From an uncultured Flavobacteriaceae bacterium (GTDB lineage: Bacteria > Bacteroidota > Bacteroidia > Flavobacteriales > Flavobacteriaceae), in contig CAJXEB010000002.1 of the NCBI GenBank assembly GCA_913052585.1, positions 1 to 64,000 on the forward strand: a DNA stretch of 64,000 nt, given 5' to 3'. Positions 26,089 through 35,616 of this stretch are shown piece by piece. The notes beneath the pieces were generated by a model, which was given only the letters and a program-made list of their open reading frames with translations, was not told the DNA's origin and did no database searches. The position numbers and the translations under genes were made by a program. Each line of letters opens with the position of its first letter. Positions within the stretch are counted from its first letter, which is position 1.

Positions 26089-26805
26089 ATGAAATCAATC
26101 AAAACCCTTTTATTATTAGTACTCGTTGCCTCGATAACATCATGTCATTTTGACTTAGGTCACGAAAATGGAAATGGAAATGTAACTACTCAGGAAAGAG
26201 CAGTGAATCAAGATTTTGACAAAGTAAGAGGTTCCAGTGGTATTGATATTTACCTAACGGAAGGTTCCGAAAATAAAATCGTTGTGGAAGCAGATGAGAA
26301 TTTAATAGATCTTATTGAAACGATTGTTACAAACGGTAAATTAATTATCCGTTCTTCAAAAAACATTGGAAGATCTAAAGCTAAAAAAGTTCATGTAACT
26401 TTCATTAAATTATCGAGTATAGAAGCTAGTAGCGGAGCAGATATTATTGGGAAATCGGTGATTAAAAATGAAACAATTAACTTGGATTGTAGTAGTGGAG
26501 CAGATTTAGAAGTTGAAGTCTTTGCAAAAGAATTATACGCAGAAACAAGTAGTGGTGCAGATTTAGATGTCTCTGGTAAAGCGTCAGCTATGTATGCAAA
26601 TGCTTCTAGTGGAAGTGAATTAAATGCAAAGAATCTTAATACGATAACCTGTAATGCAAAAGCATCAAGTGGTGCCGATATTATTGTTACTGTACAAGAT
26701 AAAATAAATGCCAAAGCTTCTAGTGGTGGCGATATTCGTTATTATGGAGACCCTGTTTCGGTTACCAAAAAAGATGGAAAAACTGGGAATATTAGAAAAA
26801 TGTAA
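26089..26805 (+). CDS. Head GIN domain (DUF2807) lipoprotein
   Basis: A 238-residue surface or periplasmic lipoprotein with leader ending SITSC. The DUF2807 domain is a right-handed beta-helix, and its turns are visible as six copies of SSGADI-type motifs (ASSGADI, CSSGADL, TSSGADL, ASSGSEL, ASSGADI, ASSGGDI) spaced about 18-20 residues apart. Companion of the upstream PspC protein. Role in envelope stress is inferred from operon membership. Confidence 0.9.
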   Translation: MKSIKTLLLLVLVASITSCHFDLGHENGNGNVTTQERAVNQDFDKVRGSSGIDIYLTEGSENKIVVEADENLIDLIETIVTNGKLIIRSSKNIGRSKAKKVHVTFIKLSSIEASSGADIIGKSVIKNETINLDCSSGADLEVEVFAKELYAETSSGADLDVSGKASAMYANASSGSELNAKNLNTITCNAKASSGADIIVTVQDKINAKASSGGDIRYYGDPVSVTKKDGKTGNIRKM

Positions 26806-26824
26806 GTAAACTGAAATAGGTCTT

Positions 26825-27316
26825 ATGAAAATTAAAAATATATTTTATTGCTTATTATTTCCCGTATCGTTTGTAAATGCACAAATTGCAGAAGATAATA
26901 TTTTGTTTATTCAACTTCAAGAAATGGATAACATTGTATTTGAAGAAGGTTTTAATAAATGTAATTTGAAAGATTTAGAAAAAACCTTGCATTCAGAATT
27001 TGAATTTTATCACGATGTTGGTGGAGTAGGAATGAAAGAGGATTTTATGAAAAATATGAAATCTAATATTTGTTCTTCTCCAGATCGTAAGCCTATTAGA
27101 AAAGTTGTAGAAGGAAGTATTCAAGTATTTCCATTGTATGATCAGGGAACCCTTTATGGAGCCATCCAAAATGGATCGCATGAATTTTGGATAAAAGAAC
27201 CCAATAAAGACCTTTATCAAACCGGACTTGCAAAATTCTCAACCACTTGGTTGTTAGTTGATGGTGAATGGAAAATGAAAAATGTTTTAAGTTTTGATCA
27301 CAGTCCTGTGCATTAA
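26825..27316 (+). CDS. Exported NTF2-like (DUF4440) protein
   Basis: A 163-residue protein with a signal peptide (CLLFPVSFVNAQ) and a nuclear-transport-factor-2-like fold: a helical start (LKDLEKTLHSEFEFYHD) and terminal strands (FSTTWLLVDGEWKMKNVLSFDH). Such proteins bind small ligands or act as isomerase-like enzymes; no catalytic pair is obvious. It closes the PadR-PspC run, 19 bp after the GIN protein. Confidence 0.8.
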   Translation: MKIKNIFYCLLFPVSFVNAQIAEDNILFIQLQEMDNIVFEEGFNKCNLKDLEKTLHSEFEFYHDVGGVGMKEDFMKNMKSNICSSPDRKPIRKVVEGSIQVFPLYDQGTLYGAIQNGSHEFWIKEPNKDLYQTGLAKFSTTWLLVDGEWKMKNVLSFDHSPVH

Positions 27317-27360
27317 TAAATAAAATAGTCAAGAATATGAGGTCAATTAAATCTAATTCT

Positions 27361-27368
27361 TATATTTG
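27361..27368 (+). promoter_or_regulatory. Putative -7 box (TATATTTG) of the trp leader
   Basis: An exact TAnnTTTG match 8 bp before the leader-peptide ATG. Transcription would start only a few bases before that ATG, making the leader message nearly leaderless. No TTTG is present at the usual -33 distance. Confidence 0.5.
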
Positions 27369-27376
27369 TACCCATA

Positions 27377-27442
27377 ATGAAAATTACAAATTTAAATAAT
27401 AATTGGTGGCGCCCTTTACGAAAACAAATCGTGAACGGTTAA
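27377..27442 (+). CDS. trpL: trp operon leader peptide with tandem Trp codons
   Basis: A 21-residue ORF (MKITNLNNNWWRPLRKQIVNG) too short for the ORF track. Two adjacent TGG codons (27404-27409) lie midway, and a hairpin terminator follows before trpE. This is the expected layout for ribosome-mediated attenuation: stalling at the Trp codons when charged tRNA-Trp is scarce should switch the RNA fold and let transcription reach trpE. The peptide has no other expected function. Confidence 0.85.
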   Translation: MKITNLNNNWWRPLRKQIVNG

Positions 27443-27494
27443 GCTATTTTACATATAAAAAATAAAGCCTACCTTCTCGGTAGGCTTTTTTTTT
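27443..27494 (+). promoter_or_regulatory. trp attenuator: terminator hairpin and competing antiterminator
   Basis: The terminator stem AAGCCTACC/GGTAGGCTT (27465-27473, 27479-27487), with loop TTCTC and a T-run to 27494, ends 16 bp before trpE. A competing pairing exists: GCTATTTT (27443-27450, directly after the leader stop) with AAAAT-AA-AGC (27459-27468), eight pairs with a 2-nt bulge, which would remove the terminator's left foot. A ribosome halted at the leader stop codon would cover GCTATTTT and favour termination; one stalled at the Trp codons would leave it free. The terminator is clear and the antiterminator is inferred. Confidence 0.75.
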
Positions 27495-27510
27495 GTTCAA
27501 AAATTAAAAG

Positions 27511-28908
27511 ATGAAAACAAAACTTTATACTTCCTATAAAAAAGTACTTGCAGATATGCATACTCCCGTTAGTATATATCTCAAACTTAGAGACCATTAT
27601 ATAGGTTCTATATTGTTAGAAAGCTCTGAATATCAAAGTAAAGAAAACAGTTATAGTTATATATGTTGCAATCCAATTTCAACATTTAAAGTAACAAATA
27701 ACACTATTGAAACGTTGAATATCAAAAGAGAAAGTACCATTATTAAAAATGAAAAAGAAGCTTTTATTTCAGAGCTATCAAATTTTATTAATAGTTTTGA
27801 TTCTAATGAGTTAGACTTACCTTTTTGTTATAATGGAGTTTTTGGATATACCTCTTACGACTCCATTGAGTTTGCTGAGAATTTAACTTTTAATCAAAAA
27901 GAAAACGAAGACAAATCCATTCCTTTAGTATTATTTAGTGTTTATGAATATGTATTTGTAATGGACCAATATTCTAATGAATTATTTCTAATACAGAATG
28001 CTACTTCAGATAAAAAACCAGACTATTCCATTTTAGAATTATTAAATAATACCACTCCAAATAAATTTCCTTTTAGTAAAATTAACAACGAAACTTCTAA
28101 TTTTTCAGATAATGAATATGAAGAAATAGTTAAAAAAGGAATTGCACATTGCAAACGTGGAGATGTTTTTCAGATAGTCCTTTCAAGAGAGTTTAAACAA
28201 GCTTTTAAAGGCGATGAATTTAATGTTTATAGGGCTTTAAGAATGGTAAACCCCTCTCCTTACTTATTTCATTTTGATTATGTGAATTTTAAATTATTTG
28301 GATCATCACCCGAAGCTCAGTTGAGAATTAATAATAATGTTGCCGAAATTCATCCCATAGCTGGAACTTATAAACGAACTGGCTACCTTAAAGAAGATAA
28401 AGCATTGGCAGAAAAATTATTGTTAGATCCCAAAGAAAATGCGGAACATATGATGTTGGTCGATTTAGCCAGAAATGACTTAAGTAGAAATACCAAAGAA
28501 GTAACTGTTGAGAAATTAAGTGAGATTCAGTTTTATTCTCATGTCATCCATATGGTGAGTAAAGTGACTGGAAAATTAGATGAAAAATCGGATAATATAA
28601 ATGTATATTATGATAGCTTTCCAGCAGGAACATTATCTGGTGCTCCAAAATATAAAGCCATGACTTTAATTGATCAATATGAAAATCGTAAACGAAGTTT
28701 TTATGGCGGAGCTATTGGTTATATTGGATTTAATGGCGATGTAAATATGGCTATTATGATCCGTACTTTCTTAAGCAAAAACGACCATTTAGTATATCAA
28801 GCAGGAGCTGGAGTAGTCGTTGATAGTGACCCTGCAAATGAAAGAGAAGAAATAAATAATAAAATTGGTGCCTTACGTAAAGCCGTTAATATCGCAGAAG
28901 AAATATGA
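27511..28908 (+). CDS. trpE: Anthranilate synthase component I
   Basis: The 465-residue chorismate-using subunit makes anthranilate with ammonia delivered by TrpG. The N-terminal LLESSEYQS keeps the LLES element that binds tryptophan for feedback inhibition. The chorismate-binding core shows PSPYLFHFD, FGSSPEAQLRI, HPIAGTYKRTG, ENAEHMMLVDLARND and SFPAGTLSGAPKYKA. First structural gene after the attenuator. Its TGA overlaps a 27-codon ORF in the ATGA arrangement. Confidence 0.96.
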   Translation: MKTKLYTSYKKVLADMHTPVSIYLKLRDHYIGSILLESSEYQSKENSYSYICCNPISTFKVTNNTIETLNIKRESTIIKNEKEAFISELSNFINSFDSNELDLPFCYNGVFGYTSYDSIEFAENLTFNQKENEDKSIPLVLFSVYEYVFVMDQYSNELFLIQNATSDKKPDYSILELLNNTTPNKFPFSKINNETSNFSDNEYEEIVKKGIAHCKRGDVFQIVLSREFKQAFKGDEFNVYRALRMVNPSPYLFHFDYVNFKLFGSSPEAQLRINNNVAEIHPIAGTYKRTGYLKEDKALAEKLLLDPKENAEHMMLVDLARNDLSRNTKEVTVEKLSEIQFYSHVIHMVSKVTGKLDEKSDNINVYYDSFPAGTLSGAPKYKAMTLIDQYENRKRSFYGGAIGYIGFNGDVNMAIMIRTFLSKNDHLVYQAGAGVVVDSDPANEREEINNKIGALRKAVNIAEEI

Positions 28909-28988
28909 AATACCGTATTTCAATTTACAAACAATTAGAAAATGAATATTTAGGTATTCCATTTTCCAAATTATCAAATAGTATATAA
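28905..28988 (+). CDS. 27-codon ORF between trpE and trpG
   Basis: An ATG overlapping the trpE stop (ATGA) opens a frame of 27 residues, beginning MKYRISIYKQLENEYLG and ending LSNSI, that stops 2 bp before the trpG ATG. Such tight fit on both sides suggests it is translated and couples trpE to trpG. No similarity is recognised. It may be a decayed gene fragment kept for coupling, or chance. Confidence 0.4.
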   Translation: MKYRISIYKQLENEYLGIPFSKLSNSI

Positions 28989-28990
28989 AG

Positions 28991-29557
28991 ATGAAAAAGC
29001 TAAGAGTAGTAGTCATTGATAATTACGATTCGTTTACCTATAATTTGGTTCATATTTTAGATGAATTAGATGTAGCAGTAACCATTATTAGAAACGATCA
29101 ATTTCATATAGAGGACCTGGAAGCGTATGATAAAATCATGATCTCCCCTGGGCCTGGAGTTCCTTCAGAAGCTGGACTCACCAAAAAAGTAATTACAACC
29201 TATGCTGGTAAAAAACCAATTCTAGGCATTTGTTTAGGACATCAAGCCATTGCTGAATGTTTTGGTGGTGAACTTGAAAACTTAACGGAAGTGTATCACG
29301 GAGTCAGTACAGACATTTCAACTAAAGAAGATTATCTTTTTAAAGATTGCCCAAAAACATTTCAAGTAGGAAGATATCATAGTTGGGCGGTTGCTAAAAA
29401 TCTTCCTGAAGCATTAGAATCAATTGCAACCGATGAACATCAAATAAATATGGCACTTAAGCATAAAGAATATGATGTAAGAGGTCTGCAATTTCATCCA
29501 GAAAGTGTTTTAACGCCATTCGGTTTTCAAATTATAAAAAACTGGGTAAATCATTAG
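28991..29557 (+). CDS. trpG: Anthranilate synthase component II (glutamine amidotransferase)
   Basis: A 188-residue class I glutamine amidotransferase that feeds ammonia to TrpE. The oxyanion strand MISPGPGVPSEAG, the nucleophile cysteine in ILGICLGHQAIAE, and the His-Glu pair in LQFHPESVLTP are all present. It is free-standing rather than fused to TrpD. It is 9 bp upstream of trpD. Confidence 0.96.
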   Translation: MKKLRVVVIDNYDSFTYNLVHILDELDVAVTIIRNDQFHIEDLEAYDKIMISPGPGVPSEAGLTKKVITTYAGKKPILGICLGHQAIAECFGGELENLTEVYHGVSTDISTKEDYLFKDCPKTFQVGRYHSWAVAKNLPEALESIATDEHQINMALKHKEYDVRGLQFHPESVLTPFGFQIIKNWVNH

Positions 29558-29566
29558 TGTCAAAAA

Positions 29567-30553
29567 ATGAAAGAAATATCACTATCATTACACAATCACC
29601 GAATTCTTACCAGAGAAGAGTCAAAAGACTTGCTAACTAAAATAAGTCAAGGAGATTTTAATCACAGTCAGATCGCTAGTTTTTTAACCATTTTTTTAAT
29701 GAGAAAAATTACGATTGAAGAGCTGGCTGGATTCCGAGATGCATTATTGGAATTATGTATTCCAGTAGATCTTTCTGAATACGATCCAATAGATTTATGC
29801 GGAACGGGTGGTGATGGAAAAAACACCTTTAACATTTCAACTTTAGCATCATTTGTGGTTGCTGGAGCTGGAGTAAAAGTTGCTAAGCACGGTAATTACG
29901 GAGTGAGTTCGACAAGCGGTTCCTCTAACGTGATGGAGAAATTGGGTTTTAGTTTTACCAACGATTTAGGGAAAATAAAGCATCAAATTGAAGATGCAAA
30001 TATTTGTTTTTTACACGCTCCTTTATTTCATCCAGCAATGAAGTTAGTTGCTCCTATTAGAAAAGAATTAGGAGTGAAAACTTTTTTCAATATGCTGGGT
30101 CCTATGGTAAATCCGTCAAAACCAAACAAACAGATAGTGGGTGTTTATTCATTAGAATTACTTCGCCTTTATAAATATTTATACCAACAAACAGATAAAA
30201 AATATGCTATTATTTATTCACTAGATGGTTATGATGAAATATCTTTAACTAGTGACTTTAGAGTCGTATCAAATAACAAAGACCAATTAATTACTCCAAA
30301 AGAATATGGGTTTCAGCAATTAAAACAAGAACAATTATTTGGGGGAAATACTGTTGAAGAATCTGCGAAAATATTTTTAAAAATTATTTCAGGAGAAGGA
30401 ACTATAGCACAAAATAATGCGGTGATTGCAAATGCTGCAACAGCTATACAAGTTTCAACTGAACTTTCAATGATGGAGTCTATCGATAAAGCAACAACGT
30501 CATTACAATCAGGAAATGCTTTACAATCTCTAAAAATATTAATATCAATATGA
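29567..30553 (+). CDS. trpD: Anthranilate phosphoribosyltransferase
   Basis: A 328-residue enzyme joining anthranilate to phosphoribosyl pyrophosphate. The PRPP-binding block CGTGGDGKNTFNISTLASFV and the following KHGNYGVSSTSGSSNVMEKLG (family usually has a charged residue in place of the T in SSTSG) are clear, as is FFNMLGPMVNPSKP. Overlaps trpC by 4 bp (ATGA). Confidence 0.95.
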   Translation: MKEISLSLHNHRILTREESKDLLTKISQGDFNHSQIASFLTIFLMRKITIEELAGFRDALLELCIPVDLSEYDPIDLCGTGGDGKNTFNISTLASFVVAGAGVKVAKHGNYGVSSTSGSSNVMEKLGFSFTNDLGKIKHQIEDANICFLHAPLFHPAMKLVAPIRKELGVKTFFNMLGPMVNPSKPNKQIVGVYSLELLRLYKYLYQQTDKKYAIIYSLDGYDEISLTSDFRVVSNNKDQLITPKEYGFQQLKQEQLFGGNTVEESAKIFLKIISGEGTIAQNNAVIANAATAIQVSTELSMMESIDKATTSLQSGNALQSLKILISI

Positions 30554-31341
30554 ACATCCTTCAAGAAATAATAGCTCACAAATATTTGGAGGTAGCTAGA
30601 AATAAACAGTTGGTTTCCAGCAAGGAATTAGAAAGGTCTTCTTATATGAATACCTCTGTAGTTTCTATGAGAGAACACCTTTTAAACAATGATAAGTCGG
30701 GAATTATTGCAGAAATAAAAAGAAAATCACCAAGCAAGGGAATCATCAAGGGGAATGCAAATATCAAAAAAATAAGTCAAGGTTATGAGAAAGCGGGAGT
30801 TAGTGGTATTTCTGTATTAACCGACACCAATTATTTTGGAGGATCTAATAAAGATTTCATACAAGTAAGAAAAGCGAATGGCTGTCCAATGCTTCGTAAG
30901 GATTTTATGGTTGATGAATACCAAATATTGGAAGCAAAAGCAATGGGTGCAGATATAATTTTATTGATTGCTGCGGGTATTGATTCCAAAAAATGCTTAG
31001 AATTAGCTAAATTTTCAAAATCTTTAGGTTTAGAAATCCTGTTAGAAATTCATAATGAAAAGGAATTTGAAACGCATTATAATCAACATATAACCATTGT
31101 TGGAGTTAACAATCGAAACTTAGAAACATTTGAAGTTTCCATAGACGTATCAAAACAATTGGCATCAATTATTCCTTCTGAAATTACAAAAATTAGTGAA
31201 AGTGGAATAAGTCATCTTGATGCTGTAATCGAATTAAAAAAATACGGGTATCAAGGTTTTTTAATGGGGGAAGCTTTTATGAAACAATCCAATCCTGGAA
31301 ATGCTTGCGAAGAATTTATCAACTCAATTTCGGAATCATGA
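30550..31341 (+). CDS. trpC: Indole-3-glycerol-phosphate synthase
   Basis: A 263-residue TIM-barrel enzyme that closes the indole ring. Family motifs are IIAEIKRKSPSKGII with the catalytic lysine, SVLTDTNYFGGS, MLRKDFMVDEYQI, VGVNNRNLETFEV and KISESGI. Stand-alone form, not fused to TrpF. Its TGA overlaps the trpF ATG. Confidence 0.96.
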   Translation: MNILQEIIAHKYLEVARNKQLVSSKELERSSYMNTSVVSMREHLLNNDKSGIIAEIKRKSPSKGIIKGNANIKKISQGYEKAGVSGISVLTDTNYFGGSNKDFIQVRKANGCPMLRKDFMVDEYQILEAKAMGADIILLIAAGIDSKKCLELAKFSKSLGLEILLEIHNEKEFETHYNQHITIVGVNNRNLETFEVSIDVSKQLASIIPSEITKISESGISHLDAVIELKKYGYQGFLMGEAFMKQSNPGNACEEFINSISES

Positions 31342-31976
31342 AAATAAAAGTTTGTGGTTTAAAATACCAAGAGAATATATTTGATATAGCGTCCTTAGGT
31401 CCCGATTATTTAGGGTTTATTTTTTACGATAAATCTCCAAGGTATGTGGATCATGAATTAAATATTGATCTCCTAAATCAACTCCCTAAAACCATCCATA
31501 AAGTTGGGGTTTTTGTAAATTCAGAAATCAATTACATTTTAGATCAAGTAAAAAAATATCGATTAGAATTTGTTCAATTACACGGTTCTGAATCAGTAAA
31601 ATATTGCCAAGAATTAAAAGAACAAGGCATCAAAATTATAAAAGCATTTCAAATAGAAAAAGGCTTTGATTTCAATAAAACGCTTCCATATAAAAAAGTA
31701 GTTGATTATTTTTTGTTTGATACTAAAACTAGTAGTTATGGGGGATCAGGCAAGAAATTTAATTGGGATATTTTAGAAGCTTACGATAATGAAATTCCTT
31801 TTTTTTTAAGTGGAGGAATCTCTTTAGAAGATACTAATACTATTAAAAATGACTTAGTACTTAAAAAATTAAATATCATCGCACTAGATATTAATAGTTG
31901 CTTTGAAACCTTACCTGCAGTTAAAAACACAAGCATGGTTTCCAATTTTATAAAAAAGATGAACAATGAAATATAA
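31338..31976 (+). CDS. trpF: Phosphoribosylanthranilate isomerase
   Basis: A 212-residue TIM-barrel isomerase. The start motif [14 protein letters not shown] contains the catalytic cysteine, and the C-terminal phosphate-binding part holds PFFLSGGIS. The ORF track begins at a TTG (31305) inside trpC; the ATG at 31338, overlapping the trpC stop as ATGA, is the obvious start. Overlaps trpB by 11 bp. Confidence 0.94.
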   Translation: MKIKVCGLKYQENIFDIASLGPDYLGFIFYDKSPRYVDHELNIDLLNQLPKTIHKVGVFVNSEINYILDQVKKYRLEFVQLHGSESVKYCQELKEQGIKIIKAFQIEKGFDFNKTLPYKKVVDYFLFDTKTSSYGGSGKKFNWDILEAYDNEIPFFLSGGISLEDTNTIKNDLVLKKLNIIALDINSCFETLPAVKNTSMVSNFIKKMNNEI

Positions 31977-33132
31977 TGTAGATAAAGAAGGATTTTACGG
32001 AGCATATGGCGGGGCATATATTCCGGAATTACTATATCCAAATGTAGAAGAATTAAAGTTAAAATATTTAGATTTTATTCAATCTCCTGAATTTCAAAAA
32101 GAGTTTAAAAGCCTTTTAAAAGATTATGTTGGTAGGCCTACTCCTTTGTATTTTTCAAAAAGATTAAGTGAGAAATATGGATATCAAATTTTCTTAAAAA
32201 GAGAAGATTTAAATCATACTGGAGCACATAAAATCAATAATACTTTAGGGCAAATTTTACTAGCAGAAAAACTAGGTAAAAAAAGAATTATAGCTGAAAC
32301 AGGTGCCGGTCAACACGGTGTTGCAACCGCTACGGTATGCGCTTTAAAAGGATTAGAATGCATCGTTTATATGGGAGCTAAAGATATAGAACGGCAAAAA
32401 CCCAATGTAGAACGAATGAAAATGCTAGGTGCAAAAGTAGTTCCTGTTCATAGCGGAAGTAAAACGCTAAAAGATGCGACTAATGAAGCGATTAGAGATT
32501 GGATCAACCATCCAGAAGAAACCCATTATATTATTGGATCTGTAGTAGGACCTCATCCCTATCCTGATATGATTGCTATTTTTCAATCGGTTATCAGTGA
32601 AGAAATTAAAAATCAATTAGAAGGAGATCCAGATTATATTATTGCTTGTGTTGGTGGAGGTAGTAATGCGATGGGCGCTTATTACCATTTTTTAAATAAA
32701 GAAAATGTAAAATTGATAGGAGTTGAAGCTGCTGGAGAAGGTGTACACACCAATAAAACAGCTGCTACAATTGCCTTAGGAAAACCTGGTGTTTTACACG
32801 CTAGTTATTCTTATTTAATACAAGATAATGATGGTCAAATTATAGAACCTCATAGTATTTCTGCAGGATTGGATTATCCAGGAATTGGACCTGCTCACTC
32901 CTATTACAACGATATTAAAAGAGTAAAATATGTTAGCATCACCGACCAAGAAGCTATTGAAGCTGGGTTGGAGTTAAGCAAAATTGAAGGAATTATTCCT
33001 GCTTTAGAAAGCGCTCATGCATTGGCTTATTTAAAATATCTAAAAGCAAAACCCAACGAACGAGTGATCATAAATTTGAGTGGTCGTGGAGACAAAGATT
33101 TAAGTACTTATATCAATTATATAAACAAATAG
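31966..33132 (+). CDS. trpB: Tryptophan synthase beta chain
   Basis: A 388-residue PLP enzyme joining indole and serine. [14 protein letters not shown] opens it (usual family motif has GGxFVPE), the PLP lysine is in [13 protein letters not shown], and the phosphate-binding loop is [22 protein letters not shown] and [11 protein letters not shown] are as expected for the TrpB1 type that works with TrpA. Confidence 0.96.
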   Translation: MKYNVDKEGFYGAYGGAYIPELLYPNVEELKLKYLDFIQSPEFQKEFKSLLKDYVGRPTPLYFSKRLSEKYGYQIFLKREDLNHTGAHKINNTLGQILLAEKLGKKRIIAETGAGQHGVATATVCALKGLECIVYMGAKDIERQKPNVERMKMLGAKVVPVHSGSKTLKDATNEAIRDWINHPEETHYIIGSVVGPHPYPDMIAIFQSVISEEIKNQLEGDPDYIIACVGGGSNAMGAYYHFLNKENVKLIGVEAAGEGVHTNKTAATIALGKPGVLHASYSYLIQDNDGQIIEPHSISAGLDYPGIGPAHSYYNDIKRVKYVSITDQEAIEAGLELSKIEGIIPALESAHALAYLKYLKAKPNERVIINLSGRGDKDLSTYINYINK

Positions 33133-33135
33133 AAT

Positions 33136-33906
33136 ATGAAAAACAGTTTAAAACATCTATTTGAAACCAAAAAAGAAAACCTTCTTTCTATCTATTTTTC
33201 TGCTGGCTATCCCGCATTAAATAGTACCACTACCATTATCAATCAATTAGGTAAAACGGGAGTAGATTTTATAGAAGTAGGAATTCCTTTTAGCGATCCT
33301 TTAGCAGATGGTCCAATTATTCAAAAAAGTGGATCAATAGCTTTAAAGAATGGAATGAACCTCAACTTATTATTTGAGCAATTAGAATCCATAAAGGATA
33401 CCAATACAATCCCTTTAATTATGATGGGTTATTGGAACTCCATTTTACAATATGGAGTTCATAATTTTTTAGAATCTTGTCAAAAAGTCGGAGTCTCTGG
33501 TGCTATTTTACCGGACTTACCGATGGAGATTTATGTAAAGAATTACAAAACTCTTTTCGAAAAATACGATATTCCAATGGTGTTTTTAATAACTCCTCAA
33601 ACTTCAGAAGAACGGATTAGGCAATTAGATAACATCAGTAAATCGTTTATCTATGCAGTATCATCATCAAGTACAACGGGTAAAAAAACTGGAATTGAAA
33701 GTTCCAAAGAATACCTAGACCGAATTAAAAACTATCAATTAAAAAGTCCATTGATTACCGGGTTTAATATAAAAAACAAATCAGATTTTCAATTTGCGTG
33801 TAAATTTACTCAGGGAGTCGTTATTGGAAGTGCCTTTATACAATCCATTAAAAGTGAAACAACCTTAGAAAAAAACATTACTGAATTCGTTTCAGAGTTT
33901 AATTAA
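33136..33906 (+). CDS. trpA: Tryptophan synthase alpha chain
   Basis: A 256-residue TIM barrel that cleaves indole-glycerol phosphate and passes indole to TrpB. The catalytic glutamate and aspartate stand in FIEVGIPFSDPLADGPIIQ and in GVSGAILPDLPME; the phosphate site is in VVIGSAFIQ. Last gene of the operon, 3 bp after trpB. Confidence 0.95.
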   Translation: MKNSLKHLFETKKENLLSIYFSAGYPALNSTTTIINQLGKTGVDFIEVGIPFSDPLADGPIIQKSGSIALKNGMNLNLLFEQLESIKDTNTIPLIMMGYWNSILQYGVHNFLESCQKVGVSGAILPDLPMEIYVKNYKTLFEKYDIPMVFLITPQTSEERIRQLDNISKSFIYAVSSSSTTGKKTGIESSKEYLDRIKNYQLKSPLITGFNIKNKSDFQFACKFTQGVVIGSAFIQSIKSETTLEKNITEFVSEFN

Positions 33907-33941
33907 AAACCGAAATTTGTTAACAGACAATAATTAATTTT

Positions 33942-35561
33942 ATGAAAATTCAAGGGCAAATAGTAGACATCTATCATCAAAGAATTTACAAAGGGGAAGT
34001 AACTGTAGAAGAAGGAAAAATAAAATCGATTATTGAAAAAGAGCATCAGATAACTGATTTTATTATGCCTGGCTTTGTAGATGCTCATATCCACATAGAA
34101 AGCTCTATGTTGGTCCCTTCAGAATTTGCAAAAATTGCTGTTATTCACGGAACCGTAGCAACGGTGTCTGATCCTCATGAAATTGCCAATGTATTAGGAA
34201 TTGAAGGCGTTGAGTTTATGATTGACAATGGCAACCAAGTTCCTTTTAAATTCAATTTTGGAGCACCATCTTGTGTTCCAGCAACATCATTTGAATCTGC
34301 TGGAGCGGTTATAGATTCAGAAGGAATTAAAAAATTACTTCAAAAAAAAGAAATTAAGTACTTGGCTGAAATGATGAATTATCCTGGCGTTTTATACGAC
34401 GATGAGGAAGTCATGAAAAAAATTGCTTGGGCCAAACATTATAACAAACCCATTGATGGTCATGCCCCTGGATTAAGAGGTGACGCTATTACCAAATACA
34501 TTTCCGCAGGTATCAGTACCGATCACGAGTGTTTTACCTATGAAGAAGGATTAGAAAAACTTCAAAAAGGAATGAAAGTGATTATAAGAGAAGGATCTGC
34601 TGCTAAAAACTTTGAGGCTTTAATCGATTTGCTTCCTGAACATTTTGAAAACATGATGTTTTGTAGTGACGACAAACATCCTGACGATTTATTAATCAAT
34701 CACATCAATAAGCTCTGTGCTCGGTCTATTGAAAAAGGAATCGATCTATATAAAATATTACAAGCTGCTTGTATCAACCCTGTAAATCATTATAATTTAG
34801 ATGTTGGAACACTACGAGTTGGTGATCCAGCCGATTTTATTATAGTTGAAGATTTAGTGAGTTTTAAAACCAAGCAAACTTATATCGATGGAACGTTGGT
34901 TTTTTCTGATGGAGTTTCTAATATTGAATCCATTCCTTTTAAAATTCTGAATAATTTTAATACGGATAAAAAATCTACTTCCGATTTTAAATTTGATTCC
35001 AAAGCCAAACAAATTCGTGTAATTGAAGCCTTGGAAGGCGAATTAGTCACCAACGAACTTATCGAGAATAGTTTAATAGAAAATGGAAATTTAGTTTCTA
35101 ATATTGATGCGGATGTTTTAAAAATGACGGTTGTAAACCGTTATCAAAATCAGCAACCTGCCATCGCATTTATCAAAAACTTTGGATTAAAAGAAGGAGC
35201 AATTGCTTCTTCAGTAGGTCACGATTCACATAATATCATTGCAGTTGGTGCTAATGACGAAGCCATTTGTAAAGCAGTTAATTTATTAATTGAAACCAAA
35301 GGCGGAATTTGTGCCGTAACCAATTCAGAAGAAAAAGTAGTTCCGCTTCCGGTGGCTGGGATTATGAGTGATCAAAATGGAGAAACAATTGGAAAAGACT
35401 ATGCATTATTAGATCAGATGGCAAAAAAAATGGGCTGTACTTTAAACGCACCCTATATGACGCTATCGTTTATGGCATTGTTAGTTATTCCATCCTTAAA
35501 ATTAAGTGATAAAGGATTGTTTAATGGAAGTAAATTTAAATTTACGGCTGTAGAGGTATAA
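33942..35561 (+). CDS. ade: Adenine deaminase
   Basis: A 539-residue metal-dependent amidohydrolase converting adenine to hypoxanthine and ammonia. Metal ligands are visible in [20 protein letters not shown], and later in [16 protein letters not shown] and [10 protein letters not shown]. The C-terminal ade-specific domain ([34 protein letters not shown]) is complete. It is 35 bp after trpA, so it may be read from the trp message or its own promoter. A terminator follows. Confidence 0.94.
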   Translation: MKIQGQIVDIYHQRIYKGEVTVEEGKIKSIIEKEHQITDFIMPGFVDAHIHIESSMLVPSEFAKIAVIHGTVATVSDPHEIANVLGIEGVEFMIDNGNQVPFKFNFGAPSCVPATSFESAGAVIDSEGIKKLLQKKEIKYLAEMMNYPGVLYDDEEVMKKIAWAKHYNKPIDGHAPGLRGDAITKYISAGISTDHECFTYEEGLEKLQKGMKVIIREGSAAKNFEALIDLLPEHFENMMFCSDDKHPDDLLINHINKLCARSIEKGIDLYKILQAACINPVNHYNLDVGTLRVGDPADFIIVEDLVSFKTKQTYIDGTLVFSDGVSNIESIPFKILNNFNTDKKSTSDFKFDSKAKQIRVIEALEGELVTNELIENSLIENGNLVSNIDADVLKMTVVNRYQNQQPAIAFIKNFGLKEGAIASSVGHDSHNIIAVGANDEAICKAVNLLIETKGGICAVTNSEEKVVPLPVAGIMSDQNGETIGKDYALLDQMAKKMGCTLNAPYMTLSFMALLVIPSLKLSDKGLFNGSKFKFTAVEV

Positions 35562-35596
35562 AAAAAGGCCATTCAAATAAATGAATAGCCTTTTTA
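35560..35596. terminator. Bidirectional terminator between ade and trxB
   Basis: AAAAAGGCCATTCA pairs with TGAATAGCCTTTTT with one C-A mismatch, around an AATAAA loop. A-runs and T-runs on both sides let it end both convergent genes. Confidence 0.8.
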
Positions 35597-35616
35597 AAAT
35601 ATTATAATCTTTATTA

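Noticed and set aside
26391-26760. Recurrent AGTAGTGGAGCAGAT-like DNA repeats
   Set aside because: They encode the SSGAD turns of the GIN beta-helix protein and are explained by protein structure, not by a DNA repeat or CRISPR.
27409-27473. Pairing of GGTGGC (over the Trp codons) with GCCTACC as antiterminator
   Set aside because: A ribosome stalled at the Trp codons would cover this strand, giving the opposite of the needed control; the GCTATTTT pairing fits better.
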